The notes under the pieces were generated by a model that was not told the DNA's origin, did not search any database, and was given only the letters and a program-made list of their open reading frames with translations. Source: Bacteroidales bacterium (lineage in GTDB: Bacteria; Bacteroidota; Bacteroidia; Bacteroidales; UBA932). Taken from it: a stretch of 42,879 nucleotides of DNA. Position numbers and translations under genes: made by a program. How positions within the stretch are numbered: position 1 is the stretch's first letter; each line of letters opens with the position of its first letter. Shown here one piece after another: positions 1 to 7,272 of the stretch. The stretch is from the NCBI GenBank assembly GCA_012744435.1, contig JAAYCA010000065.1, positions 1-42,879 on the forward strand, written 5' to 3'.

Positions 1-78
1 GGCCATTCTACTCGCGTTTTCTTCTTTTTGCGAGCGAACGGGATGTCTGGATTCTGAATGTGCTTTCAGTTTGAAAGT

Positions 79-504
79 CTATGATTCAGACCTCGAAAAC
101 TGGGTGGGTATGCTCCGGAAAATGTAACGTGACTGTCCGGTTTTGGCTTCAATCACCGAATCTGCGAAGGAGAAGAAGTCAAGTTTGAATACTTCCGGGG
201 AGTCATCTTCTTTTTGCAGAAACTTAACTACATCCTCAATCGACATATTGCTTAGAGCAAAAGCGTCGAGACTTGAAAGACGCTCTTCCAACTGCTTGAT
301 GAGGTTAGTCACTTTCAGGAGGACGGCAGTGTCTTTTATCTGCCCATTCCTATCTAACTGATTCTTTCTCAGTAAGATATTAGTCTTGATGTAGCGGCTC
401 TGCCGCCGGAAGGTGAGTCGAAGACGGAGGATGTTTGTTCCGTTCTTCTTCCAGCCATCGTCTCTCACCACAGAACAGATGGTGGCAATTTCATTGATAC
501 ACAT
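79..504 (-). pseudogene. N-terminal fragment of a tyrosine recombinase (integrase)
   Basis: The 141-residue frame resembles the N-terminal arm-binding and SAM-like part of Bacteroidales tyrosine integrases: a beta-rich start with RLRLTFRRQSRYIKT, then INILLRKNQL-like and a helical segment (about residues 60-95) before the core-binding domain. The family is normally about 400 residues and carries an R-H-R-Y catalytic domain; here a TAG stop follows residue 141 and none of the three minus-strand frames continues a clear integrase to the window edge, although one downstream frame stays open to base 1. It is therefore a remnant, or frameshifted near 90-150. It lies just beyond the 3' end of tRNA-Ala, the usual place for an element's integrase. 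The family assignment rests on recalled sequence pattern. Confidence 0.6.
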
Positions 505-522
505 AGCTTTAAGGTTTTAATT

Positions 523-544
523 TTTCGAAAACATTTCGAAAACA
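523..544. repeat. Tandem 11-bp direct repeat upstream of integrase fragment
   Basis: TTTCGAAAACA occurs twice in perfect tandem (523-533 and 534-544), about 20 bases upstream of the integrase-fragment start. Short repeats here could be recombinase arm sites or an operator; only the repeat itself is seen. Confidence 0.55.
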
Positions 545-591
545 AAACCCCAAAGACGCCCTAAAAAAGCTTGTTCTTTTGCCTAAAAACA

Positions 592-629
592 CAAAAAAAT
601 AAGGTCCCTAAGTGCTGCTTAGAGACCTT
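592..629 (-). terminator. Intrinsic terminator of tRNA-Ala
   Basis: On the minus strand a 12-bp stem (601-612 pairs with 618-629, one G-T pair, 5-base loop) is followed by a T-rich run at 600-592. It begins 34 bases past the tRNA 3' end and fits a Rho-independent terminator for that transcript. Confidence 0.85.
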
Positions 630-662
630 GTAACTTGCTGATTTACAGTAGTTTAGGAGAAG

Positions 663-735
663 TGGAGCATAGGAGAATCGAACTCCTGACCTTTTGAATG
701 CCATTCAAACGCTCTACCAACTGAGCTAATACCCC
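663..735 (-). tRNA. tRNA-Ala(GGC)
   Basis: On the minus strand the 73 bases fold into a full cloverleaf: 7-bp acceptor stem (GGGGTAT with ATGCTCC, including two G-T pairs), D arm with AGTTGGTA, 5-bp anticodon stem TTTGA/TCAAA enclosing ATGGCAT, and a T arm with TTCGATT. The anticodon is GGC, which reads alanine GCC codons, the codon favoured in this GC-rich genome. CCA is not encoded. The discriminator base is A. The gene has its own promoter and terminator. Confidence 0.95.
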
Positions 736-748
736 GATTCGTGGACTG

Positions 749-779
749 CAAAGGTACTACTTTTTTTCAAACCTGCAAA
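749..779 (-). promoter_or_regulatory. Promoter of tRNA-Ala
   Basis: Minus strand: TTTG (779-776), an exact 19-base spacer, then TACCTTTG (756-749), matching the Bacteroidota -33/-7 consensus. The box ends 13 bases before the mature tRNA 5' end. Confidence 0.85.
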
Positions 780-798
780 CGATTCGTCAAAAACTTAT

Positions 799-806
799 TA
801 TCTTTG
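799..806 (+). promoter_or_regulatory. -7 element of FMN-binding protein gene
   Basis: TATCTTTG matches TAnnTTTG and ends only 5 bases before the ATG at 812, so transcription would begin at or within a base or two of the start codon (near-leaderless mRNA). Confidence 0.6.
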
Positions 807-811
807 ATGCC

Positions 812-1189
812 ATGAAACGTACTGTGATCATTCTTCTCTGTGCGGCTGTCTGTGTGGTCGCCGCCGCGGCTGGAGCGAAGCCGAAGTCTTTCGTGGTCAA
901 CACGACGAAATCCGGCAAGTCGGTGATGGGCTTCGCGGGCACGACGCCGGTCGAAATCACCGTCACGGACGGCCGGATCGAAAAAATCGTGGCGCTGCCC
1001 AACAAGGAGACGCCCGCTTATTTCAAGCAAGTGCAGGACAGCCCGATCTTTACCAAACTCCTGGGCAAAACGGTCAAGGAGGCCTCCGAAGTGCAGCTGG
1101 ACGCCGTCAGCGGCGCCACCTTCTCCTCCAAGGCCGTCATCGAGAACATCCGTCTCGGCCTCAAGGAAGCCGCGAAAAAGGCGAAATAG
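812..1189 (+). CDS. Small secreted FMN-binding domain protein
   Basis: This 125-residue protein has a signal peptide (about 1-22, KR then a hydrophobic Ala/Val run) followed by a single FMN_bind-type domain. The motif D97-AVSGAT-103 fits the flavinylation signal of ApbE substrates, in which the Thr carries covalently bound FMN; the following FSSKAV and a helix close the domain. In the family such domains occur in NqrC, RnfG and extracytoplasmic electron-transfer proteins. This one is stand-alone and has no visible membrane anchor or heme motif, so it is probably a periplasmic electron carrier; its partner is not in the window. The stop codon abuts that of the convergent permease gene (1190) with no spacer. 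A -7 box lies immediately before the start. Confidence 0.8.
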   Translation: MKRTVIILLCAAVCVVAAAAGAKPKSFVVNTTKSGKSVMGFAGTTPVEITVTDGRIEKIVALPNKETPAYFKQVQDSPIFTKLLGKTVKEASEVQLDAVSGATFSSKAVIENIRLGLKEAAKKAK

Positions 1190-1978
1190 CTATTTCCTGG
1201 TGAACAGGAAGATCGTCAGGGGCAGTGCGATGATGGCCATCGTGGCGCTGACCGGCAGGTAGATCCCGAAATTCACATATTCCACCACGATATAGGTGAT
1301 GAGCAGCAGGGCGACGCCCATCGCGCTGCTGAGCAGGTAATGCTTGCGGATGTCGGTGCTCTTGCACATGATGCGGCTCAGGTTCGGCACGCCCAGCGAG
1401 ATGAAGCCGATCGTGCCGCAGATGCTCACCGCGGAGGTCACCAGGAACATGATCATCGTCAGGGCCACCGCCTTGCGCCAGGCCGGCAGTTCGATCTCCC
1501 CGTTGAAATGCCGGGTGAGGTCGCGGTGCGAGCTCAGGGCGGCCGCCAGGCCGAGGCCGAACAGCGCCAGCGAGAAGAGGATGTCGCCGGTGGTGACGCC
1601 TTCCAGGTGGAAGTTGGCCGCGCCCCAGAGGTAGTACTGCTTGAGCAGGTCGCCGGTGGGGGCGTTGGTCACGACGATCGTGCCCAGCGACCCGATGAAG
1701 GTGCCGAAGATGATGCCGAAGGTGATCAGGTTCTGCGTGGAGACCCGCAGGGTCACGAAGAAGCAGATGATGGTGCAGACGAGCGTGCACACGAACGATC
1801 CGACGGTCAGCGAGCACCAGCCGGACATCGTGGCCGCCGCGGCGCCGAGGCAGGCGGCGCTGCCCAGCCCGAGGGAATAGACGTCCCCGAGCTGGTTGCG
1901 CCACAGGTATTGCATCTGGATGCCTCCGACGGGGAGCGCGATCCCCGACAGGAGGACGTAAAGCAGGCTTAGCAGCAT
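1190..1978 (-). CDS. BtuC-like (FecCD family) ABC transporter permease, N-terminally short
   Basis: The 262-residue hydrophobic protein matches the FecCD permease family: GGIQMQYLWRNQLGD at residues 18-32 corresponds to the GAxMQxxFRNPLAxP signature, followed by about eight membrane segments and a C-terminal PVSATMAIIALPLTIFLF. Family members are about 320-350 residues with ten helices. Here roughly 50 residues before the signature (first helix and the RLPR motif) are missing, and no upstream extension is possible because the receptor gene ends at 1983, four bases before this ATG. It is the second gene behind the cobalamin riboswitch, so vitamin B12 import is the likely role. No ATPase or binding protein gene is nearby, and whether the short form works is uncertain. 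Confidence 0.75.
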   Translation of the reverse strand: MLLSLLYVLLSGIALPVGGIQMQYLWRNQLGDVYSLGLGSAACLGAAAATMSGWCSLTVGSFVCTLVCTIICFFVTLRVSTQNLITFGIIFGTFIGSLGTIVVTNAPTGDLLKQYYLWGAANFHLEGVTTGDILFSLALFGLGLAAALSSHRDLTRHFNGEIELPAWRKAVALTMIMFLVTSAVSICGTIGFISLGVPNLSRIMCKSTDIRKHYLLSSAMGVALLLITYIVVEYVNFGIYLPVSATMAIIALPLTIFLFTRK

Positions 1979-1982
1979 GGGG

Positions 1983-3779
1983 CTAGAATTTGAACGCGAA
2001 GCCGCCGAGTACGCTTCTGCCGGGCATCGGATAATCGCGGACCATCTCGTAGCGGCAGTCCAGCAGGTTGCGGCCGGTCACGCTGAGGGTGAGGGACGCG
2101 GCATCGCAAACGGTGAAGGTTTTGCCCAGCGAGAGATCGAGGGTGTTCCAGGCGGGGAGCTCGCCGGTGGCGTCGAAGCGGCCGCCGCGCCAGTTCCACA
2201 GGGCGTCCAGCCGCCAGCCCGCACGGGAGATGTCGCCCGCGAGCACGACCGTATTCTTGGCTACATAGGGGATTTGCTGGTCATAGCTGGCGCTGTCCGG
2301 CGTCTTGTCGAGCGCCGATTGCCGGGCATAGCGGGCGGACAGGCCGCCCTTCCAGGCGTCGCCTTCGTAGCGCAGCGCCAGGGAGGCGTCAGCACCCCAG
2401 GCTTCTACACGTCCGACATTGTAGGGCAGCCAGACCCAGGGGTCGTCGGGGGAGGGGGCGGAGATAATCTTGTCTTTCAATCTGTTGTAGAAGACGTCCA
2501 GTTGGGCGGACAGGCTCCATGCCCCGTCGGAGCGGCTGTGCCAGTCGATGCCGAAATCGGTCAGCCAGGCATCCTCCGGCTTGAGCCCGGGATTGCCGTA
2601 ACCGGGGTAGTACAATTCGTTGAAGGTCGGGGCGCGGAAGGCACGCCGTCCGAAGGCGACGAGGTCAAAGCCCTCGGACAGGGTGTAGCGGATGTCCAGG
2701 GAAGGGGAGAAGCTGTTCAGCCCCTCGGCGCCCTTGTCAAAAGTGCCGCGGTATTCCAGGGCGAGGTCGGCCCGGAGGCGCTCGAAGCGGAACGCGCTTG
2801 CCAGCGCGGCGATGGCGGCCGTGCGTGCGGCGTCATAGCCGGAGGCCCCGAGCGTGCCCCGCTCCAGGTCGGTGGCCAGTGAAAGCGCCCACCAGTCGCT
2901 GACGCGGAAGGCCTGGGAAGCGTTGATCTGGAAGTCGGAGAAGTCGTAGTTGCTGTTGCCCCAGGCGCTCCGGTAGAAAATGTTGTCCCAGCCGCCCTTG
3001 GCGCTGAGATTGAGCGTGTATCGATCCGTGAAGGCTTTCCGGAAGGATCCCTGCACCACGAGGTTTTTGTCCTGTTGGCGGTCTTCGGATGGCCAGGAGA
3101 GCGATCCCGGCGTGCCGCGGTCGGAAGCGTTGATGTAGGACTTGAGATGCCACTCGCCGCCGTCCATCGTGCCGAAAAGGTCATAGCCGGCGCGGAGCTG
3201 CCTGAGGTCGTTGCCCTTGCGGAGCGCGTTGTCCTCCCCGTATGGGAAATCCCCCCGGGTGAGGATGCCGGAGGCGTGGGCGCTGAGGGACACCCGTTCC
3301 GTGGCCTTCACGTCGAAGCGGACGGAGGGCATCCAGGTGCCGAACGATCCGGCCTGCAGGCCGACCTGGCCGGCGAAGGGGCTCCGCCCGAAATCCGGTT
3401 TCGCCGTCCGGAAACTGACGCTGTTCTGGGCATAGTCCACGACGGCGCTGCCCAGGGTCTCGGCCGGCAGCATGCCCAGATCGTTCTGCCCGCTCTGGAA
3501 ATTGCTCACGCGCACGCCGTCCAGGTAGATGTCGGTATGGGCGGAGCCCAGGCCCCGCAGGCTGATGCTCTTCAGACCGGCGAGACCGCCGTAGTCGCTC
3601 AGTCCCAGACCGGGGATGCGTAAAAGGGTTTCGGCGGCCGTGCCGCCCGTACGTAAGACCAGCGTGTCCGTCCGGGACACGACGACGCCCTTGTCGGCCA
3701 CGATGGTGACGGCCTGCAGGGTGTCCGGCGTCTCTGCCACCAGCAGACCCGCCGCAAACAAAAGGGAGGTTAAGAACAT
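1983..3779 (-). CDS. btuB: TonB-dependent cobalamin receptor, BtuB-like
   Basis: This 598-residue outer-membrane protein has a signal peptide (about 1-16), a possible TonB box (AVTIVAD, residues 23-29), a plug domain (about 30-140, with SLRGLGSAHTDIYLDGVRVSN) and a beta-barrel ending in phenylalanine (GGFAFKF), the usual signal for outer-membrane insertion. Size and plug pattern match BtuB-type receptors (about 590-620 residues). The gene follows a cobalamin riboswitch, which supports B12 as the substrate; the sequence alone would only say metal-complex or vitamin receptor. Start: ATG at 3779 is the first in frame with a signal peptide, about 20 bases after the riboswitch expression hairpin. 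The permease gene follows after four bases, so the two are an operon. Confidence 0.88.
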   Translation of the reverse strand: MFLTSLLFAAGLLVAETPDTLQAVTIVADKGVVVSRTDTLVLRTGGTAAETLLRIPGLGLSDYGGLAGLKSISLRGLGSAHTDIYLDGVRVSNFQSGQNDLGMLPAETLGSAVVDYAQNSVSFRTAKPDFGRSPFAGQVGLQAGSFGTWMPSVRFDVKATERVSLSAHASGILTRGDFPYGEDNALRKGNDLRQLRAGYDLFGTMDGGEWHLKSYINASDRGTPGSLSWPSEDRQQDKNLVVQGSFRKAFTDRYTLNLSAKGGWDNIFYRSAWGNSNYDFSDFQINASQAFRVSDWWALSLATDLERGTLGASGYDAARTAAIAALASAFRFERLRADLALEYRGTFDKGAEGLNSFSPSLDIRYTLSEGFDLVAFGRRAFRAPTFNELYYPGYGNPGLKPEDAWLTDFGIDWHSRSDGAWSLSAQLDVFYNRLKDKIISAPSPDDPWVWLPYNVGRVEAWGADASLALRYEGDAWKGGLSARYARQSALDKTPDSASYDQQIPYVAKNTVVLAGDISRAGWRLDALWNWRGGRFDATGELPAWNTLDLSLGKTFTVCDAASLTLSVTGRNLLDCRYEMVRDYPMPGRSVLGGFAFKF

Positions 3780-3789
3780 TGTTGTGCGT

Positions 3790-3942
3790 CGCTAGGGCGG
3801 CCTGCCCCCGGGCCACCGTTATCAACATGGTCTGTGGCAGGTATTCGGACTTCAATGACGAGGATCATTTTACCGTTGCGGGCACAGCTCCGGCTTCTCA
3901 CCGGATTCCCCTTTATGGTTGCTCGGCAACACACCGCAGACT
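3790..3942 (-). promoter_or_regulatory. Cobalamin riboswitch
   Basis: On the minus strand the leader carries the conserved cobalamin-aptamer core: GAATCCGGTGAGAAGCCGG, then GCTGTGCCCGCAACGGTAA (about 3910-3870), and after a variable arm AGTCCGAATACCTGCCACAG (about 3852-3833). Past the aptamer, GGTGGCC pairs with GGCCGCC (about 3818-3796), a hairpin ending about 16 bases before the btuB ATG and not followed by a T run. This suggests control of translation rather than termination. Binding of adenosyl- or methylcobalamin would be expected to repress btuB and the permease gene. Confidence 0.93.
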
Positions 3943-3947
3943 GGTCG

Positions 3948-3955
3948 CAAAGATA
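3948..3955 (-). promoter_or_regulatory. -7 element of riboswitch-btuB operon
   Basis: TATCTTTG on the minus strand matches TAnnTTTG and ends just before the riboswitch sequence begins. Confidence 0.7.
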
Positions 3956-4047
3956 ATCATTTTATCAGAAATGCCGCTGACGGAGGCTTTTGGAGATTTT
4001 TTTTGAAAAAAATCAACAAAAATATATTGTTATTCAATAAATATTTA

Positions 4048-4055
4048 TATATTTG
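4048..4055 (+). promoter_or_regulatory. -7 element of NfeD-flotillin operon
   Basis: TATATTTG matches TAnnTTTG, 25 bases before the ATG at 4081, within a very AT-rich stretch (3990-4060) that separates it from the divergent riboswitch operon. Confidence 0.65.
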
Positions 4056-4080
4056 CAGAAACAAAACCTGATTTTGCCTT

Positions 4081-4740
4081 ATGATTGAATGGTGGAACTC
4101 CCTCGAACCTGCGATGAAAGTCCTCTGGGCGATAACCCTCTCGGCCTCGCTGGTTTTCGTCATCCAGACCGTGATGACCTTCCTCGGCGCCGCCGGGGAC
4201 AGTGATTTCGACATCAATTCCGACTTCGACGTTGACGCTTCGGGCGATCTGGCCGACGGGTCGGTGGATGTGGGCGGCGGCCCCGATGCAGGCGGCCACG
4301 ACGTGGATCACCCGAGCACGGGCATGAACCTGCTGACCTTCCGCAACTTCATCAATTTCCTCATCGGCTTCGGCTGGACGGCGATCCTGCTCAAGGACAG
4401 CGTTCCCGCCACGGGGCTTCGCATGCTGATCGCCATCCTCGTGGGCGTGGCGCTCGTTTTCCTGGTGATGCTGCTCTTCAAGTGGCTCACCGACATGCAG
4501 CAGTCCGGCACCATCAATGTCTACAAGTCCGCCGTCGATTGCCAGGGCACGGTCTATCTGACCATCCCGGGCGAGCGCAGCGGCGAGGGCAAGGTGCAGA
4601 TTACCATTAACAACTCCGTGCGCGAGTACGCGGCCGTGACCGACGGTCCCGCGCTCAGGACCGGCACCCGGATCCGCGTGGTTGAGGTGATCAGCGCCAA
4701 CACCCTGCTTGTCGAAGAAATCAATTCCGTCATCATCTAA
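4081..4740 (+). CDS. NfeD/YuaF-like membrane protein, flotillin partner
   Basis: The 219-residue protein has an N-terminal membrane helix (about 13-35), an Asp/Gly-rich extracytoplasmic loop (about 38-80, DSDFDINSDFDVDASGD then VDVGGGPDAGGHDVDHP), two further helices (about 83-102 and 112-135) and a C-terminal beta domain (about 150-215, QGTVYLTIPGERSGEGKVQI and IRVVEVISANTLLVEEI) typical of the NfeD OB fold. Such proteins pair genetically and physically with flotillins in membrane microdomains (YuaF-FloT in Bacillus). The flotillin gene begins 15 bases downstream, which supports the call. The acidic loop is repetitive and could bind cations, but that is speculation. Confidence 0.82.
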   Translation: MIEWWNSLEPAMKVLWAITLSASLVFVIQTVMTFLGAAGDSDFDINSDFDVDASGDLADGSVDVGGGPDAGGHDVDHPSTGMNLLTFRNFINFLIGFGWTAILLKDSVPATGLRMLIAILVGVALVFLVMLLFKWLTDMQQSGTINVYKSAVDCQGTVYLTIPGERSGEGKVQITINNSVREYAAVTDGPALRTGTRIRVVEVISANTLLVEEINSVII

Positions 4741-4755
4741 TAACCTTTCAGCAAT

Positions 4756-6126
4756 ATGGAACTTTATCTCATCCTCATCATCGTGGGCGTCCTGTTCGTG
4801 ACCTTCACGGCCATCCTCGCCCGCTACAAACGCTGTCCTTCCGACAAGGTGCTCGTCATCTACGGTAAGACCGGCCGCGACGCTTCCGCGAAGTGTATCC
4901 ACGGCGGCGCCGCCTTCATCTGGCCCGTTTTCCAGAGCTACCAGTTCATGGACCTGACCCCGATCTCCATCGAGTGCAACCTGACCAACGCCCTGTCCAA
5001 GCAGAACATCCGCGTGGACGTGCCCTGCCGCTTCACCGTCGGTATTTCCACCGAACCGGAAGTCATGACCAACGCGGCTGAGCGCCTGCTCGGACTCAAA
5101 TCGCCCGATATCCAGAATATCGCCACGGACATCCTCTTCGGCCAGCTCCGTCTGGTCATCGCGACGATGGACATCGAGGAGATCAACGCCGACCGCGACA
5201 AGTTCCTCGCCGCCGTCAGCCAGAACGTCGAAGCCGAGCTCCGCAAGATCGGCCTGAAGCTCATCAACGTCAACGTCACCGATATCCGTGACGAGTCCGG
5301 CTACCTCGAGGCCCTCGGCAAGGAAGCCGCCGCCAAGGCCATCAACGACGCCAAGAAGAGCGTGGCCGAGCAGAACCGCTACGGTGAGACCGGCAAGGCC
5401 ATCGCCGACAAGGACACCCGCGTGAACGTGGCGGCGGCCGACGCCGACGCCGTGAAGGGTGAGAACAGCGCCAAGATCGAGATCGCCAACTCCGACGCCC
5501 TCCGCCGTGAGAAGCAGGCCGAGGCCGAACGCGTCGCCGTCGCCGCCGAGAAGGTCCAGGCCGCCAAGGCCCTCGAAGAGGCCTACAAGAGCGAGCGCGA
5601 CGCCGAGCTTGCCCGCGCCGAGCGCGAGAAAGCCACCCAGCAGGCCAACATCGTCGTCGCCGCCCAGATCGAGAAGGAGAAAGCCATCATCGAGGCCGAG
5701 GCCGATGCCGAGCAGCTTCGCCGCAGGGCGAAGGGTGAGGCGGACGCCATTTTCGCCAAGATGGACGCCCAGGCCCGCGGTACCCTCGAAATCCTTGCCA
5801 AGCAGGCCGAAGGTTTCGGTCAGCTCGTGACCGCTGCCGGCGGCGACGCCCAGCAGGCCATCACGATGCTCATCACCGACAAGCTGCCCGAGCTCGTCAA
5901 GACGCAGGTCGAGGCCGTCAAGGGCATCAACATCGACAAGGTGACCGTGTGGGACGGCGGCAAGGGAGAGAACGGCAAGACGGCCACGGCCAACTTCGTG
6001 TCCGGTCTGATGGGCTCCGTCCCTCCGCTCGAGGACCTGCTCAAGATGGCCGGCATGAGCCTGCCGAATTACCTCAAGGGCACCCCGGAAGCGGCTCCGG
6101 AAGCGGAAACGAAGACGGAGGAGTAG
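4756..6126 (+). CDS. Flotillin-like SPFH protein (FloT/YuaG type)
   Basis: The 456-residue protein has one N-terminal membrane helix (residues 2-22), an SPFH/band 7 domain (about 25-200, including CIHGGAAFIWPVFQ and KLINVNVTDIRDESGYLEALG), a long Glu/Ala-rich coiled coil (about 200-345, many KAIIEAEADAE-like stretches) and a C-terminal oligomerisation part (about 345-456). Length and order match bacterial flotillins, which scaffold membrane microdomains on the cytoplasmic face. It is cotranscribed with the NfeD-like gene upstream and, four bases downstream, a small HTH gene. Codon use is extremely GC-rich in the coiled coil. Confidence 0.92.
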   Translation: MELYLILIIVGVLFVTFTAILARYKRCPSDKVLVIYGKTGRDASAKCIHGGAAFIWPVFQSYQFMDLTPISIECNLTNALSKQNIRVDVPCRFTVGISTEPEVMTNAAERLLGLKSPDIQNIATDILFGQLRLVIATMDIEEINADRDKFLAAVSQNVEAELRKIGLKLINVNVTDIRDESGYLEALGKEAAAKAINDAKKSVAEQNRYGETGKAIADKDTRVNVAAADADAVKGENSAKIEIANSDALRREKQAEAERVAVAAEKVQAAKALEEAYKSERDAELARAEREKATQQANIVVAAQIEKEKAIIEAEADAEQLRRRAKGEADAIFAKMDAQARGTLEILAKQAEGFGQLVTAAGGDAQQAITMLITDKLPELVKTQVEAVKGINIDKVTVWDGGKGENGKTATANFVSGLMGSVPPLEDLLKMAGMSLPNYLKGTPEAAPEAETKTEE

Positions 6127-6130
6127 CGGT

Positions 6131-6337
6131 ATGATCGTCATCAATGTAGATGTGATGCTTGCCCGGAGGAAGATGTCCTCCGGGGAACTTGCCCAGCGCG
6201 TGGGGATCACAGCTGCAAACCTCTCGATCCTCAAGACCGGCAAAGCCAAGGCCATCCGCTTCTCTACGCTCGAATCCCTCTGCGAGGCACTGGACTGCCA
6301 GCCCGGCGACCTGCTTGAATACATCCCGGATCCGTAA
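6131..6337 (+). CDS. Small Cro/C1-type HTH regulator
   Basis: The 68-residue protein is almost entirely one helix-turn-helix domain (about residues 5-62: LARRKMSSGELAQRVGITAANLSILKTGKAKAIRFSTLESLCEALDCQPGDLLEY), of the YozG-like XRE subgroup that usually acts as a small dimeric repressor. It begins four bases after the flotillin stop, so it is likely cotranscribed. These regulators often accompany a DUF2975 membrane protein; none is present here. The target is unknown; autoregulation of the flotillin operon is possible but no operator was identified. Confidence 0.85.
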   Translation: MIVINVDVMLARRKMSSGELAQRVGITAANLSILKTGKAKAIRFSTLESLCEALDCQPGDLLEYIPDP

Positions 6338-6352
6338 TCCCCGGATCTGCCT

Positions 6353-6427
6353 GAAACGGCAACCGCCCCCGCAACGCTTTTTCCCATAGGGTTCATTGTT
6401 CAGCGTTGCGGGGGCGGTTGCCGTTTC
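6353..6427. repeat. Long hairpin with conserved loop (copy 1)
   Basis: A perfect 26-bp inverted repeat (6353-6378 with 6402-6427) encloses a 23-base loop starting TTTTCCCATAGGGTTCATT. It lies between the converging HTH and radical SAM genes. The loop is nearly the same as that at 9584-9607, while the stem sequences share only the innermost ACGCT/AGCGT. It could stop transcription from both sides, though it lacks a clear T run outside the stem. Confidence 0.9.
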
Positions 6428-6438
6428 GAGTTGAGCCG

Positions 6439-7194
6439 TTATCCTTTGATGTCTATGTTGAAGCCTTCGTCGATGAGGGGCTGGACGAGGGTCCGCATCT
6501 CGGCGGCGGAGTACTTTTCCAGGCCTTCGGCCGGGGTGGGGCGGTCGATGGTGTAGACCATGATTTTCCGGGGCCGAAGGTCCCGGACGATGTCCATCCA
6601 GGGTCCGAGCACCTCGGGGCTGGCGGAGTCGAAACCGGGGCTGCGCAGGAACATGGTCTGCAGGACGAAGTCCCCGTCAAAGCCACGCAGGGCCTCCAGC
6701 ACGCGCTCCAGGCGGAAGCCGGGGGCGGGATGGTTGATCTTTCCGACCAGCGCGTCCGTCGGGGCATCGACTTTCAGGATGGGGTTGTCCACGCGTTTCA
6801 GGGCGGCGGCGATCTCCGGGACATGCACGCGGGTGGCGTTGGAGAGCACGGACACCTTGGCGCCGGGGTAGTAGGCGTCGCGCAGTTTCAGGGTGTCGTC
6901 GATGATCTGCGGGAAATCGGGATTGAGCGTGGGCTCCCCGTCGCCCGAGAAGGTGATGGAGTCGATCGGTGTGCCGTCCAGCAGGCAGGCGGCGAGCTTG
7001 TCCTCCAGGGCGGAACGAACGTCGGATGCCGTGGGGAGGAGCTGGTCCGCGCGGCCGTCGGCGTTCCAGCCGCATTCGCAGTAAATGCAGTCGAAGTTGC
7101 AGAATTTGCCTTGGCGCGGCAGCAGGTTGATGCCGAGCGAGGATCCCAGCCGCCGGCTGTGGATGGGACCGAATACCGTCTCTTCACGTAACAT
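6439..7194 (-). CDS. Radical SAM protein (COG0731-like)
   Basis: The 251-residue protein carries the radical SAM cluster motif C32-x3-C36-x2-C39 (CNFDCIYC) and the SAM-binding FSGDGEPTLNPDF region (about residues 100-112). The start FGPIHSRRLGSSLGINLLP is characteristic of a group of Fe-S oxidoreductases annotated as COG0731, whose members include enzymes of wyosine tRNA modification in archaea; bacterial homologues have no settled function. There is no C-terminal domain beyond the barrel. It is monocistronic, divergent from purC. The -7 box lies 8 bases before the ATG, suggesting a leaderless or very short-leader mRNA. Confidence 0.8.
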   Translation of the reverse strand: MLREETVFGPIHSRRLGSSLGINLLPRQGKFCNFDCIYCECGWNADGRADQLLPTASDVRSALEDKLAACLLDGTPIDSITFSGDGEPTLNPDFPQIIDDTLKLRDAYYPGAKVSVLSNATRVHVPEIAAALKRVDNPILKVDAPTDALVGKINHPAPGFRLERVLEALRGFDGDFVLQTMFLRSPGFDSASPEVLGPWMDIVRDLRPRKIMVYTIDRPTPAEGLEKYSAAEMRTLVQPLIDEGFNIDIKG

Positions 7195-7201
7195 GGTCCC
7201 G

Positions 7202-7209
7202 CAAATCTA
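7202..7209 (-). promoter_or_regulatory. -7 element of radical SAM gene
   Basis: TAGATTTG on the minus strand (TAnnTTTG) ends 7 bases before the ATG at 7194, so the mRNA leader would be only a few bases. Confidence 0.6.
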
Positions 7210-7241
7210 CATATTTTTTTCGTGGAGTGAGAAAAAACGAG

Positions 7242-7249
7242 TAACTTCG
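7242..7249 (+). promoter_or_regulatory. Probable -7 element of purCB
   Basis: TAACTTCG differs from TAnnTTTG at one base and lies 24 bases before the purC ATG. Confidence 0.5.
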
Positions 7250-7272
7250 TACCCACATTATCAACGATTGTC

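Noticed and set aside
4045..6396. 783-residue minus-strand open frame opposite the NfeD-flotillin genes
   Set aside because: It is a shadow of GC-rich coding sequence; composition is repetitive and the plus-strand genes are clear.
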